Shown here: in pieces, positions 18,788-32,000 of the stretch
Layout: every line of letters starts with the position of its first letter
Position numbering within the stretch: the first letter of the stretch is position 1
Assembly (NCBI GenBank): GCA_016722025.1
Contig: JADKGZ010000004.1
Span: 62,001-126,000, forward strand
Length of the DNA: 64,000 nt
Reading direction: 5' to 3'
Source of the DNA: Acidimicrobiaceae bacterium
Lineage (GTDB): Bacteria; Actinomycetota; Acidimicrobiia; Acidimicrobiales; Ilumatobacteraceae
The notes under the pieces: generated by a model
What the model was told of the DNA's origin: nothing
Databases searched by the model: none
What the model saw: only the letters and a program-made list of their open reading frames with translations
Translations under genes and position numbers: made by a program

Positions 18788-19869
18788 TCGTCCTCCATCG
18801 TGCACACATGGCCCACTCGCGGATCGACGCGCCCGGCCAACAACTGCTGGTAGGTGTGCTCGACCCCGGCAGCGCCGTGCGAGCGCTCGAAGTGCAGCCA
18901 GCCGTCGACCCAGTCGCGGTACGCGCCCCACGCATCGACGGTGCGCGCCTCGAGCCCGTCGCGGCCCCACTCCTTGCTGCGCTTCGCGATCTGCGAGGGA
19001 GCGAAGAAGAACTCCGGCGTCGGGCCGGGCAGGTCGCCGGGCACGGCCGGTGGCCCATCCCAGTGGGTGCCGCCGACGATCATGCTGTACTTCAGCGAGT
19101 CTGCGAAGTGCTCGTGCACCGCCCGGGTGACTGCGCTGTCGCCGGCGATGTCGACGTACGAGGCCGGCCCGGACGGCAGCTCGTGCAGCGCGTCGTAGGT
19201 GAGCACTTCGTGGTAGCAGCCCAGCTCGCGCACGAACTCGGCGTTGCGAGCCGAGGTGAGCCCCACCACGTGCGCGCCTTCACGACGTGACAACAGGTAG
19301 GCGGCGCCGATTGCCGTCTTGGCCGAGGCGCTGGAGATGACGACGGTGCCGGGCAGTTGACCCGTGTCGTCGAGCACGTCGTCGATCATGAACGAAGTGA
19401 AGAACAACGGGTACAGCACCATCTGGTGCGGCTCGCGGTCGGCGTCGTAGATGGGGTCTTCGTCGCAGAACACGTAGCGGTTGTACGCGGCAGCCATCGG
19501 CGCGCGGTGGGCGGCCATGTCGACGAAACCGCGGTCGTCGAAGCGGCCGGGCTGCACGACCAGCTCGTGCGACATCGGCAGGTAGCCGTAGACGCGCGTG
19601 CCCTCCGCGAGCTCGCCGACGGTGGACTCGACGACGTCGGCGAAGCCCCACACCGGCACGCGACCCCAGTTGATGCCATCGTCGGCCGGGCCGGCCGGGA
19701 AGAAGTTCCAGTACTGCATCATGTCGCCGAACACCGCATAGGTGATGTTGTTGGCGGTGAGAGCGAATCGGCGCACTCGTAGGCGCGCCTCGCCCGGCTG
19801 CAGCGCCGCCGAGGCCGCATCGACGATGCGGACGGTGCTCAGGTGCTGACGATCGACTTCCAGATCCAT
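18784..19869 (-). CDS. DUF2855 family protein (MDR-like dehydrogenase relative)
   Basis: The 361-residue protein matches DUF2855 by its pattern: N-terminal ARLRVRRFALTANNITYAVFGDMMQYWNFFPA, then RVPVWGFADVV, YPLFFTSFMIDD and a Rossmann-like segment VISSASAKTAIGAAYLL. The family is distantly related to zinc-free medium-chain dehydrogenases/enoyl reductases. No reaction has been established that I can name. A strong GGAGGG lies before the ATG, one base after the stop of the DsbA-like gene. Its presence in the operon suggests a redox step on a carbonyl or enone intermediate. Confidence 0.85.
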   Translation of the reverse strand: MDLEVDRQHLSTVRIVDAASAALQPGEARLRVRRFALTANNITYAVFGDMMQYWNFFPAGPADDGINWGRVPVWGFADVVESTVGELAEGTRVYGYLPMSHELVVQPGRFDDRGFVDMAAHRAPMAAAYNRYVFCDEDPIYDADREPHQMVLYPLFFTSFMIDDVLDDTGQLPGTVVISSASAKTAIGAAYLLSRREGAHVVGLTSARNAEFVRELGCYHEVLTYDALHELPSGPASYVDIAGDSAVTRAVHEHFADSLKYSMIVGGTHWDGPPAVPGDLPGPTPEFFFAPSQIAKRSKEWGRDGLEARTVDAWGAYRDWVDGWLHFERSHGAAGVEHTYQQLLAGRVDPRVGHVCTMEDE

Positions 19870-19870
19870 C

Positions 19871-20614
19871 TCATCCCTCCGGGTTCGGCCTGCTGAAGTT
19901 GATCACTTCGCCGCGATTGATGCTCACCCAGTCGCGAGCGTCGAGGTACGGGCGGAAGGCAGCGGCGATCGCCCGCTGGTGTGCCGGCGTCTTCGGGCGC
20001 TGCAGCTCGAACACATGCGGAAACTCGAGCCACGCCGTGACGCTGTGCCACAGCCGAACGGCTGCTTCGCCGGTGGGCGGGTCGAGCAGCACGGGGCCGA
20101 ACAGCATCTGGCCGTCGGGAAAGACGAGCGTGGGCACGCCGTAGCCGCCCCCGTCGATGACCCGCTGATGCTCGGCGAGCACTTCGTCGTGCGTGGTCGG
20201 GTCGGCGATGGCGGCGTCGACGAGCCCCGGGTCGAGCCCGATCTCCTGCAGCAAGTGCCGGGCGACCGCAGGCTCGTGCGGCTTGTGGCCTTCCTCGTGC
20301 AGCGCGCGACCGGCACGCGCGTACCAGGCATCGAGCCAGGCCATGTCGGTACGGCGCAACAACGCACCGATGCGCATCATGCTCCAGCCATAGCTCCAGT
20401 CGCGCTCCCACGGGTGCTTCTTGCCCTCGACGCGATTCACCTCTTCCAGGCTGAAGAAGCGCCAGTTGACGGTGAGCCCCAGCTGATCGCGCACGGAGCG
20501 CATCCAGATCGAGGTCTGGTAGGCGAAGGGGCACATCACGTCGAAGTGGAAGTCGACGGTGAGCGCACCAGGGTGCGCGGCAGGGCCGCTGGTGACTGCT
20601 GAGGCGTTCGCCAT
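19871..20614 (-). CDS. DsbA-family/HCCA isomerase-like thioredoxin-fold protein, single-cysteine variant
   Basis: The protein has about 247 residues from the ATG at 20614. It has the DsbA/FrnE pattern: strand VDFHFDVMCPFAYQTSIWM, helical insertion SLEEVNRVEGKKHPWERDWSYG and a cis-proline loop GYGVPTLVF. The active-site CxxC is reduced to C-P-F-A, so it lacks the second cysteine and cannot act as a classic disulfide oxidase. It resembles 2-hydroxychromene-2-carboxylate isomerase and mycothiol-dependent Rv2466c-like enzymes, so a thiol-dependent (mycothiol) transferase or isomerase role fits. It is the first gene of the eight-gene operon. An upstream in-frame start at 20641 would overlap the candidate operator, so 20614 is preferred. 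Confidence 0.75.
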   Translation of the reverse strand: MANASAVTSGPAAHPGALTVDFHFDVMCPFAYQTSIWMRSVRDQLGLTVNWRFFSLEEVNRVEGKKHPWERDWSYGWSMMRIGALLRRTDMAWLDAWYARAGRALHEEGHKPHEPAVARHLLQEIGLDPGLVDAAIADPTTHDEVLAEHQRVIDGGGYGVPTLVFPDGQMLFGPVLLDPPTGEAAVRLWHSVTAWLEFPHVFELQRPKTPAHQRAIAAAFRPYLDARDWVSINRGEVINFSRPNPEG

Positions 20615-20630
20615 GGTCGAACCGTAACAG

Positions 20631-20659
20631 TTGACAGTCACTCTGACAAGTCTTATGGT
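20631..20659 (+). promoter_or_regulatory. divergent promoter with candidate TetR operator
   Basis: TTGACA (20631-20636) is spaced 17 bases from TATGGT (20654-20659), a good -35/-10 pair that puts the transcript start at the ATG at 20667. An imperfect palindrome TTGACAG-N5-CTGACAA (20631-20649) overlaps the -35 and lies 17 bases upstream of the operon's first gene at 20614, so one protein could control both directions. Confidence 0.55.
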
Positions 20660-20666
20660 GCCAAGG

Positions 20667-21236
20667 ATGTCGGACGACCTGATCCTCGATTCCCTGCAGC
20701 GCCGGATGAAGGCGATGCACTCGCTCTATCACCAGGCCGTGTCCACCATGAACCTCGAGCACGTCAACCACTTCGAGCGGGAAGGCGTGCTGCCCATCGC
20801 GTTCTGCCTGTTCCACATCACCAACATGATCGATGCCTCGTTCATGTTGATGACCGGTACGCCACCGATCTGGAACGACGAGTGGCAGGCCCGAGTGGGC
20901 ATGACGGTGAACGACCACGGCAAGCACCGCACCGTCGACGAGATGGTGCACCAGCGCATCGGCGACTACGACGCGTTCCAGGAGTACATGCGCGCCGTGT
21001 TCACCCGCACCGAGGAGTGGCTCGAGCAACTCGAACCGGCCGAGCTGTCCCGCGTGGTCATCCCCCGCCCCTTCCCCCCGCAGATCGCATCCACGTACAG
21101 CGCCCGCGTTGCCGGCGACGTGGGCATCACCCTGCTCGATGCCACCGAGTGCTGGATCTATCAGCACGGCTTGCGCCACATGGGCGAGATCGAGTTGGCC
21201 CGCGGCCTGGTCGGCCTCGGCGGCATGACCTCCTGA
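20667..21236 (+). CDS. DinB-like superfamily protein
   Basis: The 189-residue helical protein has DinB/YfiT-type features. A first histidine is in FCLFHITNMIDASFMLMTGTPPIW, a middle segment reads DEYQE-like YDAFQEYMRAVFTRTEEWLEQL, and a C-terminal YQHGLRHMGEIELARGL contains two further histidines in the usual place for the metal triad. DinB-fold proteins include mycothiol- and bacillithiol-dependent S-transferases, so a thiol transfer role is possible. It starts at the leaderless ATG 20667 and is divergent from the catabolic operon, whose first gene may also be thiol-dependent. Confidence 0.75.
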   Translation: MSDDLILDSLQRRMKAMHSLYHQAVSTMNLEHVNHFEREGVLPIAFCLFHITNMIDASFMLMTGTPPIWNDEWQARVGMTVNDHGKHRTVDEMVHQRIGDYDAFQEYMRAVFTRTEEWLEQLEPAELSRVVIPRPFPPQIASTYSARVAGDVGITLLDATECWIYQHGLRHMGEIELARGLVGLGGMTS

Positions 21237-21276
21237 ACCGTCTCGGCTCTCTGGGCGGGAGTCGTCCCAACCCGGC

Positions 21277-21323
21277 TTCTCGGCGTGATTCGTCTCGCTG
21301 TCCGAGACGAATCACGCCCGGAA
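21277..21323. repeat. 47-bp palindromic element (21-5-21), copy 1
   Basis: Arms of 21 bases flank a 5-base loop (CTGTC). The inner 16 bp of the stem, GGCGTGATTCGTCTCG against CGAGACGAATCACGCC, are perfect. The outer part has two mismatches. There is no T-run, but it could act as a terminator or RNA-stabilising hairpin after the DinB gene. A related element with the same geometry lies at 63316-63362. Confidence 0.8.
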
Positions 21324-21353
21324 TCCGACGGGCTCACCACGAAAATCGGGCGG

Positions 21354-22394
21354 GTGGCGCCGACAGTTCGCACTAGCGTCGCCCCGCATGGAGACCATCG
21401 CGCGCGCATCGACGAGATCGCAGAGTCGACGAACTTCAGCGGGGCCGTGCGCATCGACTCGCACGGCACCACCGTGGTCGAGCGCGCATACGGGCTGGCT
21501 CATCGCGGTCACGGCGTGGCCAACACCTCACAGACGAGGTTCGCACTGGCCAGTGGGGCCAAGGGGTTCACCGCGCTCGCGGTGATGTCGCTGGTCGAGG
21601 AGGGCGTGCTCAGCCTGTCCACCACGGCGCGTTCGTTGCTGGGCGCAGACCTGCCGCTGATCGACGACGGCGTCACCGTCGAGCAGCTGCTCGCCCATAC
21701 GTCGGGCATCGGCGACTACCTCGACGAAGAAGCGGGCGGCGACGTTCTCGACTACGCCATGTCCATTCCCGTGCACCTGTTGTCCGAGCCCGAGGGTTAC
21801 CTGCCGGCGCTCGACGGCTTTCCCAGCAAGGCTGCACCCGGCGAGCAGTGGGCCTACAACAACAGTGCGTACGCAGTGCTGGCGGTGCTGGCCGAGCGCG
21901 CCAGCGGAACCTCCTACTACGACCTCGTGCACACCCGCGTGTGCACGCCGGCGGGGTTGAGAAACACCGAGTTCCTGCGTTCCGACCAGCTCGACGGCAG
22001 CGCCGCCATCGGCTACCTGCAGCCCTCGGGCCTGCAGACCAACGTGCTGCACTTGCCGGTCCGCGGCACCGGCGACGGTGGCATCTACTCCACGTTGGCC
22101 GACATGCATTTGCTCTGGTCAGCCTTCGCCGACGGCCGCATCGTGGCGCTGTCGACCATCGCGGAGATGGTGCGGCTACGCCCGACGCCCACCGACCAGG
22201 ACGACGACTACGGCCTGGGGTTCTGGCTGCATGCCAGGTCCGACGCGCGCAAGCTGGCCGGCTACGACCCTGGTGTGTCGTTCCGGTCGTTGCACCAGCC
22301 CAGCACCGAACTGGTGGCCACCGTCATCTCCAACACCACCGACGGCGCCTGGCCGATCGCTCGCGTGCTCGACGGGCTGATCACCACCGGCTGA
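21354..22394 (+). CDS. serine hydrolase, beta-lactamase class C/esterase type
   Basis: The protein (about 335-346 residues) has the penicillin-binding/class C pattern: S-x-x-K in FALASGAKGFTAL, Y-x-N type YNNSAYAVLAVLAERASG, LLAHTSGIGDYLDE and a late GGIYSTLADM. Family members include D-amino peptidases, esterases and EstB-like hydrolases, and true beta-lactamase activity need not apply. The uninterrupted frame allows GTG at 21354. However, an ATG at 21388, eight bases after TAGCGT (21374-21379), would give a natural start METIARA-IDEIAES if one base were missing in the GCGCGCGC run at about 21400. A frameshift near the start is therefore likely. Confidence 0.8.
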   Translation: MAPTVRTSVAPHGDHRARIDEIAESTNFSGAVRIDSHGTTVVERAYGLAHRGHGVANTSQTRFALASGAKGFTALAVMSLVEEGVLSLSTTARSLLGADLPLIDDGVTVEQLLAHTSGIGDYLDEEAGGDVLDYAMSIPVHLLSEPEGYLPALDGFPSKAAPGEQWAYNNSAYAVLAVLAERASGTSYYDLVHTRVCTPAGLRNTEFLRSDQLDGSAAIGYLQPSGLQTNVLHLPVRGTGDGGIYSTLADMHLLWSAFADGRIVALSTIAEMVRLRPTPTDQDDDYGLGFWLHARSDARKLAGYDPGVSFRSLHQPSTELVATVISNTTDGAWPIARVLDGLITTG

Positions 22395-22414
22395 CCGCCG
22401 TGGTGCGAGACCGG

Positions 22415-22837
22415 CTACTCCTCGAACTCCCAGCTCATCGTGCTTGCCGGCTCGGGGGGCCCGGCCCCGGCCGACAGGTAGGTGGCGACCGCTGCTTCGT
22501 TGTCGAGCTCGATCGGCACCCACATCTGGCGGCACCCTCGTTCCACCGCGAGGTCGCCGAGCGCGACGACCAGCGAGCGACCGACGCCGCGACGACGGAA
22601 CGCGTCGTCGACACCGAGCTCGTAGAGCAACATCTCGGCGCCCTTGTCCGGGTGCAGGCACTCGATGCCGGTGACGAACCCGGCGGGCTCGTCGTCGACA
22701 AGTGCGAGCAGCAGGTGGCCCGCATGGGCAAGGAAGGCGGCGGTCCAGTCGCGGCGCGGCGGGTCGTCGAACAGATGACCCGCGGTCATCACATCGTCGA
22801 TGTCGTCGGGCGCCAGACGGCGGATGCAGATGCTCAT
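22415..22837 (-). CDS. GNAT-family acetyltransferase, AAC(3)-I-like
   Basis: The 140-residue protein has a GNAT core: IRRLAPDDIDDVMTAGHLFDD at the start, then ALVDDEPAGFVTGIEC, and motif A YELGVDDAFRRRGVGRSLVVAL with the R-x-x-G-x-G/A acetyl-CoA loop. The H-L-F-D-D and YELGVDDAFRRRGVG pattern resembles AAC(3)-I aminoglycoside acetyltransferases, but many relatives act on other substrates and no resistance can be claimed. It ends convergently with the serine hydrolase gene and precedes no tightly linked gene; the VOC gene upstream ends 13 bases before its start, so the two may be co-transcribed. Confidence 0.8.
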   Translation of the reverse strand: MSICIRRLAPDDIDDVMTAGHLFDDPPRRDWTAAFLAHAGHLLLALVDDEPAGFVTGIECLHPDKGAEMLLYELGVDDAFRRRGVGRSLVVALGDLAVERGCRQMWVPIELDNEAAVATYLSAGAGPPEPASTMSWEFEE

Positions 22838-22850
22838 GCGCGGCCCACGC

Positions 22851-23222
22851 TCACTCCGGCGCGTGGCACACCGCCTCGACGTTGTTGCCATCAGGGTCGC
22901 GCACGAAGGCGCCGTAGTAGGCGGGGTGGTACTCGGGCCACACGCGTGGCGGGTGCAGCGCCTCTGCGCCCGCGTCGACAGCCGCGACGAAGAAGGCACG
23001 CACCGCTGCTCGATCGGGCGCAGTGAACGCGATGTGCGACTCGCGGAAACCCTCACCCGTCGAGTGAGGCCCGAGCCAGAAGTCGGGCATCGGCGGCACG
23101 CCGTACCCGATGACGTCGCCGAAGTCCATGACTCGCGTGCCACCGAGCTCGGCGAGCACCGCGTCGTAGAAGGCTGCGCTGGCTGCGACGTCGGTGCACT
23201 GGATGGAGAGGTGGTCGATCAT
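22851..23222 (-). CDS. VOC/glyoxalase-family protein
   Basis: The 123-residue protein starts MIDHLSIQCTDVAASAAFYDAVLAEL and ends AFVRDPDGNNVEAVCH, the standard single-domain glyoxalase/bleomycin-resistance layout with metal ligands in DHL, SHIAF and NNVEAV. This set (DFWLGP and RESHIAFTAPDRAAV) is typical of uncharacterised VOC proteins close to glyoxalase I and FosA-like groups. The ATG at 23222 is chosen over one 12 codons upstream because the family begins MIDH. Confidence 0.85.
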   Translation of the reverse strand: MIDHLSIQCTDVAASAAFYDAVLAELGGTRVMDFGDVIGYGVPPMPDFWLGPHSTGEGFRESHIAFTAPDRAAVRAFFVAAVDAGAEALHPPRVWPEYHPAYYGAFVRDPDGNNVEAVCHAPE

Positions 23223-23280
23223 CCCGCAATCCTGCGCCGCGTCATGGAGCGTCGTCAATCACCGAATCGGCCGGCGCCGG

Positions 23281-23973
23281 TCACCGCAACTCGACCGGCA
23301 CGCTCGTAAGACGAGCACCCGCGATGGCGTGCACGAACGACCCGTCGAGACGGCACCACCCGGTGACGACCCGATCCTCGGTGGGCCACCGCACCGTCGT
23401 GCGTCGCCACCGGCGCCCGAGCTCGTCGGCCACCTCGTCGCTCTCCAGCACCACCGCCGCGCTGCGTGGATCGAGCCGCAAGCCCTCGCGCAGCACCTTC
23501 GCCGATGCCTCCTTCACCGACCACAGCAGGCACGTCAGCTCGTCGTGGCGATCCACGTCGCGAGCCGCAGCGATCGACACCTGCTCGCGCTCGTCGAACC
23601 ACTCGCGCACGAACGCGGCCGAGCGGGGCTCGATCAGTTCCAGATCGCCTCCGACGACGACGTGCCTGCTCACGGTGACAAGACCCAGCCCCGCCCGATG
23701 GCTGATGGACACCGAGATCGGCAGTGGCAGCGGCAGGTCACCGACGAAGGCCTCCGGTGCGCCGTCCTCGGCAGCGAGGATCGACACGCGCGACGGCTCG
23801 ACCGCGAGCACCATCGCCAGCGCGGCCTTCGCCGTCCACCGACCCAGTCGCCAGTCAGCGCGTCGTTTCGGCACCAGCAGACGAGCCTGCACGTCCAGTT
23901 CGCGCGCCGACAGCCACTCGTCACCCGCGGGTACGTCGTGCAGCCGTCGCTGCAACCAAACGACCCCGGCCAT
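23281..23973 (-). CDS. 4'-phosphopantetheinyl transferase (Sfp type)
   Basis: The 230-residue enzyme has Sfp/AcpS-type motifs: a basic RLLVPKRRADWRLGRWTAK, ISVSISHRAGLGLV (the S-H pair that binds CoA), GGDLELIEPRS (metal-binding D-x-E) and LLWSVKEASAKVLREGLRL (W-x-x-K-E-x-x-x-K). It would transfer phosphopantetheine from CoA to carrier proteins. It starts 11 bases after the carboxylase stop and is the last gene of the lipid-synthase operon, so the four carrier domains of the giant synthase are the obvious targets. Those domains have Thr at the modification site, which makes the specificity of this enzyme interesting. GTG at 23982 is an alternative start. Confidence 0.88.
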   Translation of the reverse strand: MAGVVWLQRRLHDVPAGDEWLSARELDVQARLLVPKRRADWRLGRWTAKAALAMVLAVEPSRVSILAAEDGAPEAFVGDLPLPLPISVSISHRAGLGLVTVSRHVVVGGDLELIEPRSAAFVREWFDEREQVSIAAARDVDRHDELTCLLWSVKEASAKVLREGLRLDPRSAAVVLESDEVADELGRRWRRTTVRWPTEDRVVTGWCRLDGSFVHAIAGARLTSVPVELR

Positions 23974-23984
23974 CGGGTCCACGA

Positions 23985-29041
<5,057 letters not shown>

Positions 29042-29045
<4 letters not shown>

Positions 29046-32000
29046 TTCTTGCCTCGCCGGCTCGCCCGCGTCGGGGGTGCAACCGGCACCATGGCTGCCT
29101 TCAGCGGAGCGAGCAACGCCTCCTCGGGCCCGCCGGGAAGCACCGTGGTGGTGTAGCCGGTGAGGTGCAGCACCACCGCTCCCTTGCTGTCGACGACAAC
29201 GGCGTCGTCACCGTCGACATGTCGACGCACCACCGCACGGGCGCCGGCGAGCGAGCCGGTGCCGCCGGTAGGCGGTTGCACGATGTCGAAACGGCCCACC
29301 TTGGCCGGCAACGCCATCGAACCGGTGGTGCCCAGTTCGTGCACGCCGGCAGTCTGGAAGCACAGCTCGACGAGTCGCGGCCATGCCAGCAACAGCATGT
29401 CGGCCGGTTGCTGGTTGGGGGGCAGTGTCTCCGGCGTCGACCCGACGACCACATCACCTTCGGCCCACGCATTGTCGAGAACCTGATAGGCGGGCCCGTG
29501 GAAGTAGATGCCGTAGGTGCTGTCGGCAGCGACGGCCGCCGCCGGGGCCTTCTTGGCTGTCGCCGCCGGGGCGGTCACCACCGCACGCGCGGCGCCGGCG
29601 GGAGCCAGCACCACCGTGCCCACGAAGTGAGTGGTCGCCTGCTCCGGCTGGCCCGGCAGTGTGCGACGGCCGATCAGCTCGCACTCGGCGACGAGCGTGC
29701 CGTCGCCACCCGGTAGCAACCGTGCCCGCACCTCGGCCACTCGCGGCTCGTCGCGATACAGCTTGAACGGGGCGAGGAACGCGACGTCGCGGATGGAGTG
29801 CACCTCCCAGCCGGGCACCAGTGCGGTAGCGGCCTCGGCAAAGGCCTCCATGCCCATCACACCCGGCAGCACCGGAGTGCCGTCGATGCGATGGTTGTCG
29901 AGGAACGGCTGCTCGGCGCTGAGTGTGATGCGCACCACCAGCCCGTCGGCGAGGGTGCAGGCGACGAGATCGCCGGTCATCGGCCCGTGCTGAGCAGCCA
30001 CGCTCGCCGCAGTTGCTGACGCCGCGTCGAGACCGCCGGTGGCCGACTCCTGCAGCATGATGCCCAACGACCCGGCCACCACCACTTCGCCGCCGTCGCC
30101 GGCCGCGGTGAGCTCGTGGCGAACGGCCGGGATGCCGATCTCCGGTGGCAGCATGTCGATGCCGGCCATTGCCATCATCTTGGGGATCGAGCCGCGGCTC
30201 GCCATGCCGATGCTCGCCCACGCAGTCCAGTCGATGGCAACGCCGCGCGTGGCGGGCCGCGACGACCGGAAGGCCGACACGCTCTTGCACAGCAGGTCGT
30301 TGGCCGCGCTGTAGTCGGTCTGGCCCCCGTTGCCGAACCTGCCGGCGATGGAGCTGAACACGACTGCGGCACCCAGCGGGGTCTCGCCTAACGCATGCAG
30401 CAGATGGAACCAACCGTTGCTCTTCACGTCGAACACGAGGTCGTACTCGCGATCCGTCTTGTCGGGCAGGAAGCGGCTGATCTCCAGACCAGCACAGTGC
30501 AGCAGCACGTCGACGCGGCCGGACCGTTCGACGATCTGCTCGACGGCGGCACGTACCGCGCTGGCGTCGGTGAGATCGGCCTGGTACCAGAACACGGTGC
30601 CGCCGGCGCGCTGCACGGCCTGCATCGCGTCGAGGGCCGCCCGCGACCGCTCCAGCCGGGCGAGCTCGCGCTCCACCAGCGCCGGAGTCGCCCGCTCGCC
30701 GCGCTCGGTGATGCGATGTGCGATGTCGCTCTTGAGACCCTCGTGATCGTGTACGAAACGCTCGAGATCGACATCGTCGGCCAACGGCTCGGGCGTGAGG
30801 TCGATCAGGTGGAACGTGCCCCGTGACGCTGCCGCCAGATCGGTGGTGATCGCGCTGACGATGCTGCCGGCCGCGCCGGTGACGACGATGACATCGTCTG
30901 GCCCGAGCGCTCGCGCGGGATCCTCGGCGATGTCGCGTTCGGCCACTCCGATCCCCCAGCGCAGCCCGGCGGCACGGCCGACTTCCACAGCGCCTGGGTC
31001 GCGGCTCACCTCCGCCAGAAGGTGGCTCGCCACCTCGTCAGCGGGGGCCTCGGTTGCGAAGTCGACCACCTTCACCAACGCCTCCACCCGCTCGCGTGCG
31101 AGGGCCTTGGTGAAGCCACTGGTGCCGCCCCCGAGCACGTCCTGCGCGCCGGGAACGTCGTAGCCGAAGCATCCGCCCAGCCGCACGCCACTGACCAGGA
31201 AGTGACCGGCGGACATGTCGTCGTAGAGGGTGCGCATGGTGGTCGCCAGCAGCTTCACGCGCACACGCAACGCCTCCGACCACGACGCGGGGTCGAGCGA
31301 CGCGACGTCGACCTGATCGAGCGCCGGCAGCCAGAAGACGCCGCTGATCGGCCCCGCCGCTCGCCAACCCTGCAGGGTGGCCTCCCACGCGTCGCGCTCG
31401 GGCGCGCCGGCCGCCAGCAGCACTTCCACACCCAGCTCGCCCAACGCCACTGCCAGTGCGGCAGCGACACCACCGGCGTCGGGGAAGACCACCACCCGGT
31501 CGCCCGGTGCCAGCACCACGCCCGTCGGCTGGCACCACTCGAGTGCAGGGCGCACCACGGGCACGGGCACCCGTCGCGGGAAGCGCCCGTCACCGGCGGT
31601 CGCCGCCAGCCCGGGGTCGGCGGCGGGAACGGTGCCGTCGGGCACTGCACCAGGCGCTTGCACGGTCTGCGGGGACCGCTCGTGCACGAACCCGATCACA
31701 TGACCCAACGTCGGATAGTCACGCAGCTTCAACTTGTCATCACGCTCGATGCCATACGCCTCACGCACCGCCGCGAACAACTCCGCCTGCTTCACCGTGT
31801 CGACACCCAGATCCGCCTCCAGATCCAGATCCAGATCCAACATCTCCGGCGGATACCCCGTCTGCTCCGCCACCAACCGCAAGATTCTGGCCTGCACCTC
31901 ATCGGCCACCGACGCCGACGCAGCAACCACCGGCACCGCGACAGCAGGCGCGGTGACAGCAGGCGCGGCCGCGGCGGCAACGACCGTGTGCGGGGCACGC

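Noticed and set aside
21277..21323. Intrinsic terminator call for the palindromic element
   Set aside because: The stem is strong, but no U-tract follows and a related copy exists elsewhere in the window. It is listed as a repeat, and a termination role is left open.
22415..22837. Calling the GNAT protein an aminoglycoside resistance gene
   Set aside because: The resemblance to AAC(3)-I is limited to the general GNAT motif and a few residues. There is no mobile or resistance context, so only the family is named.
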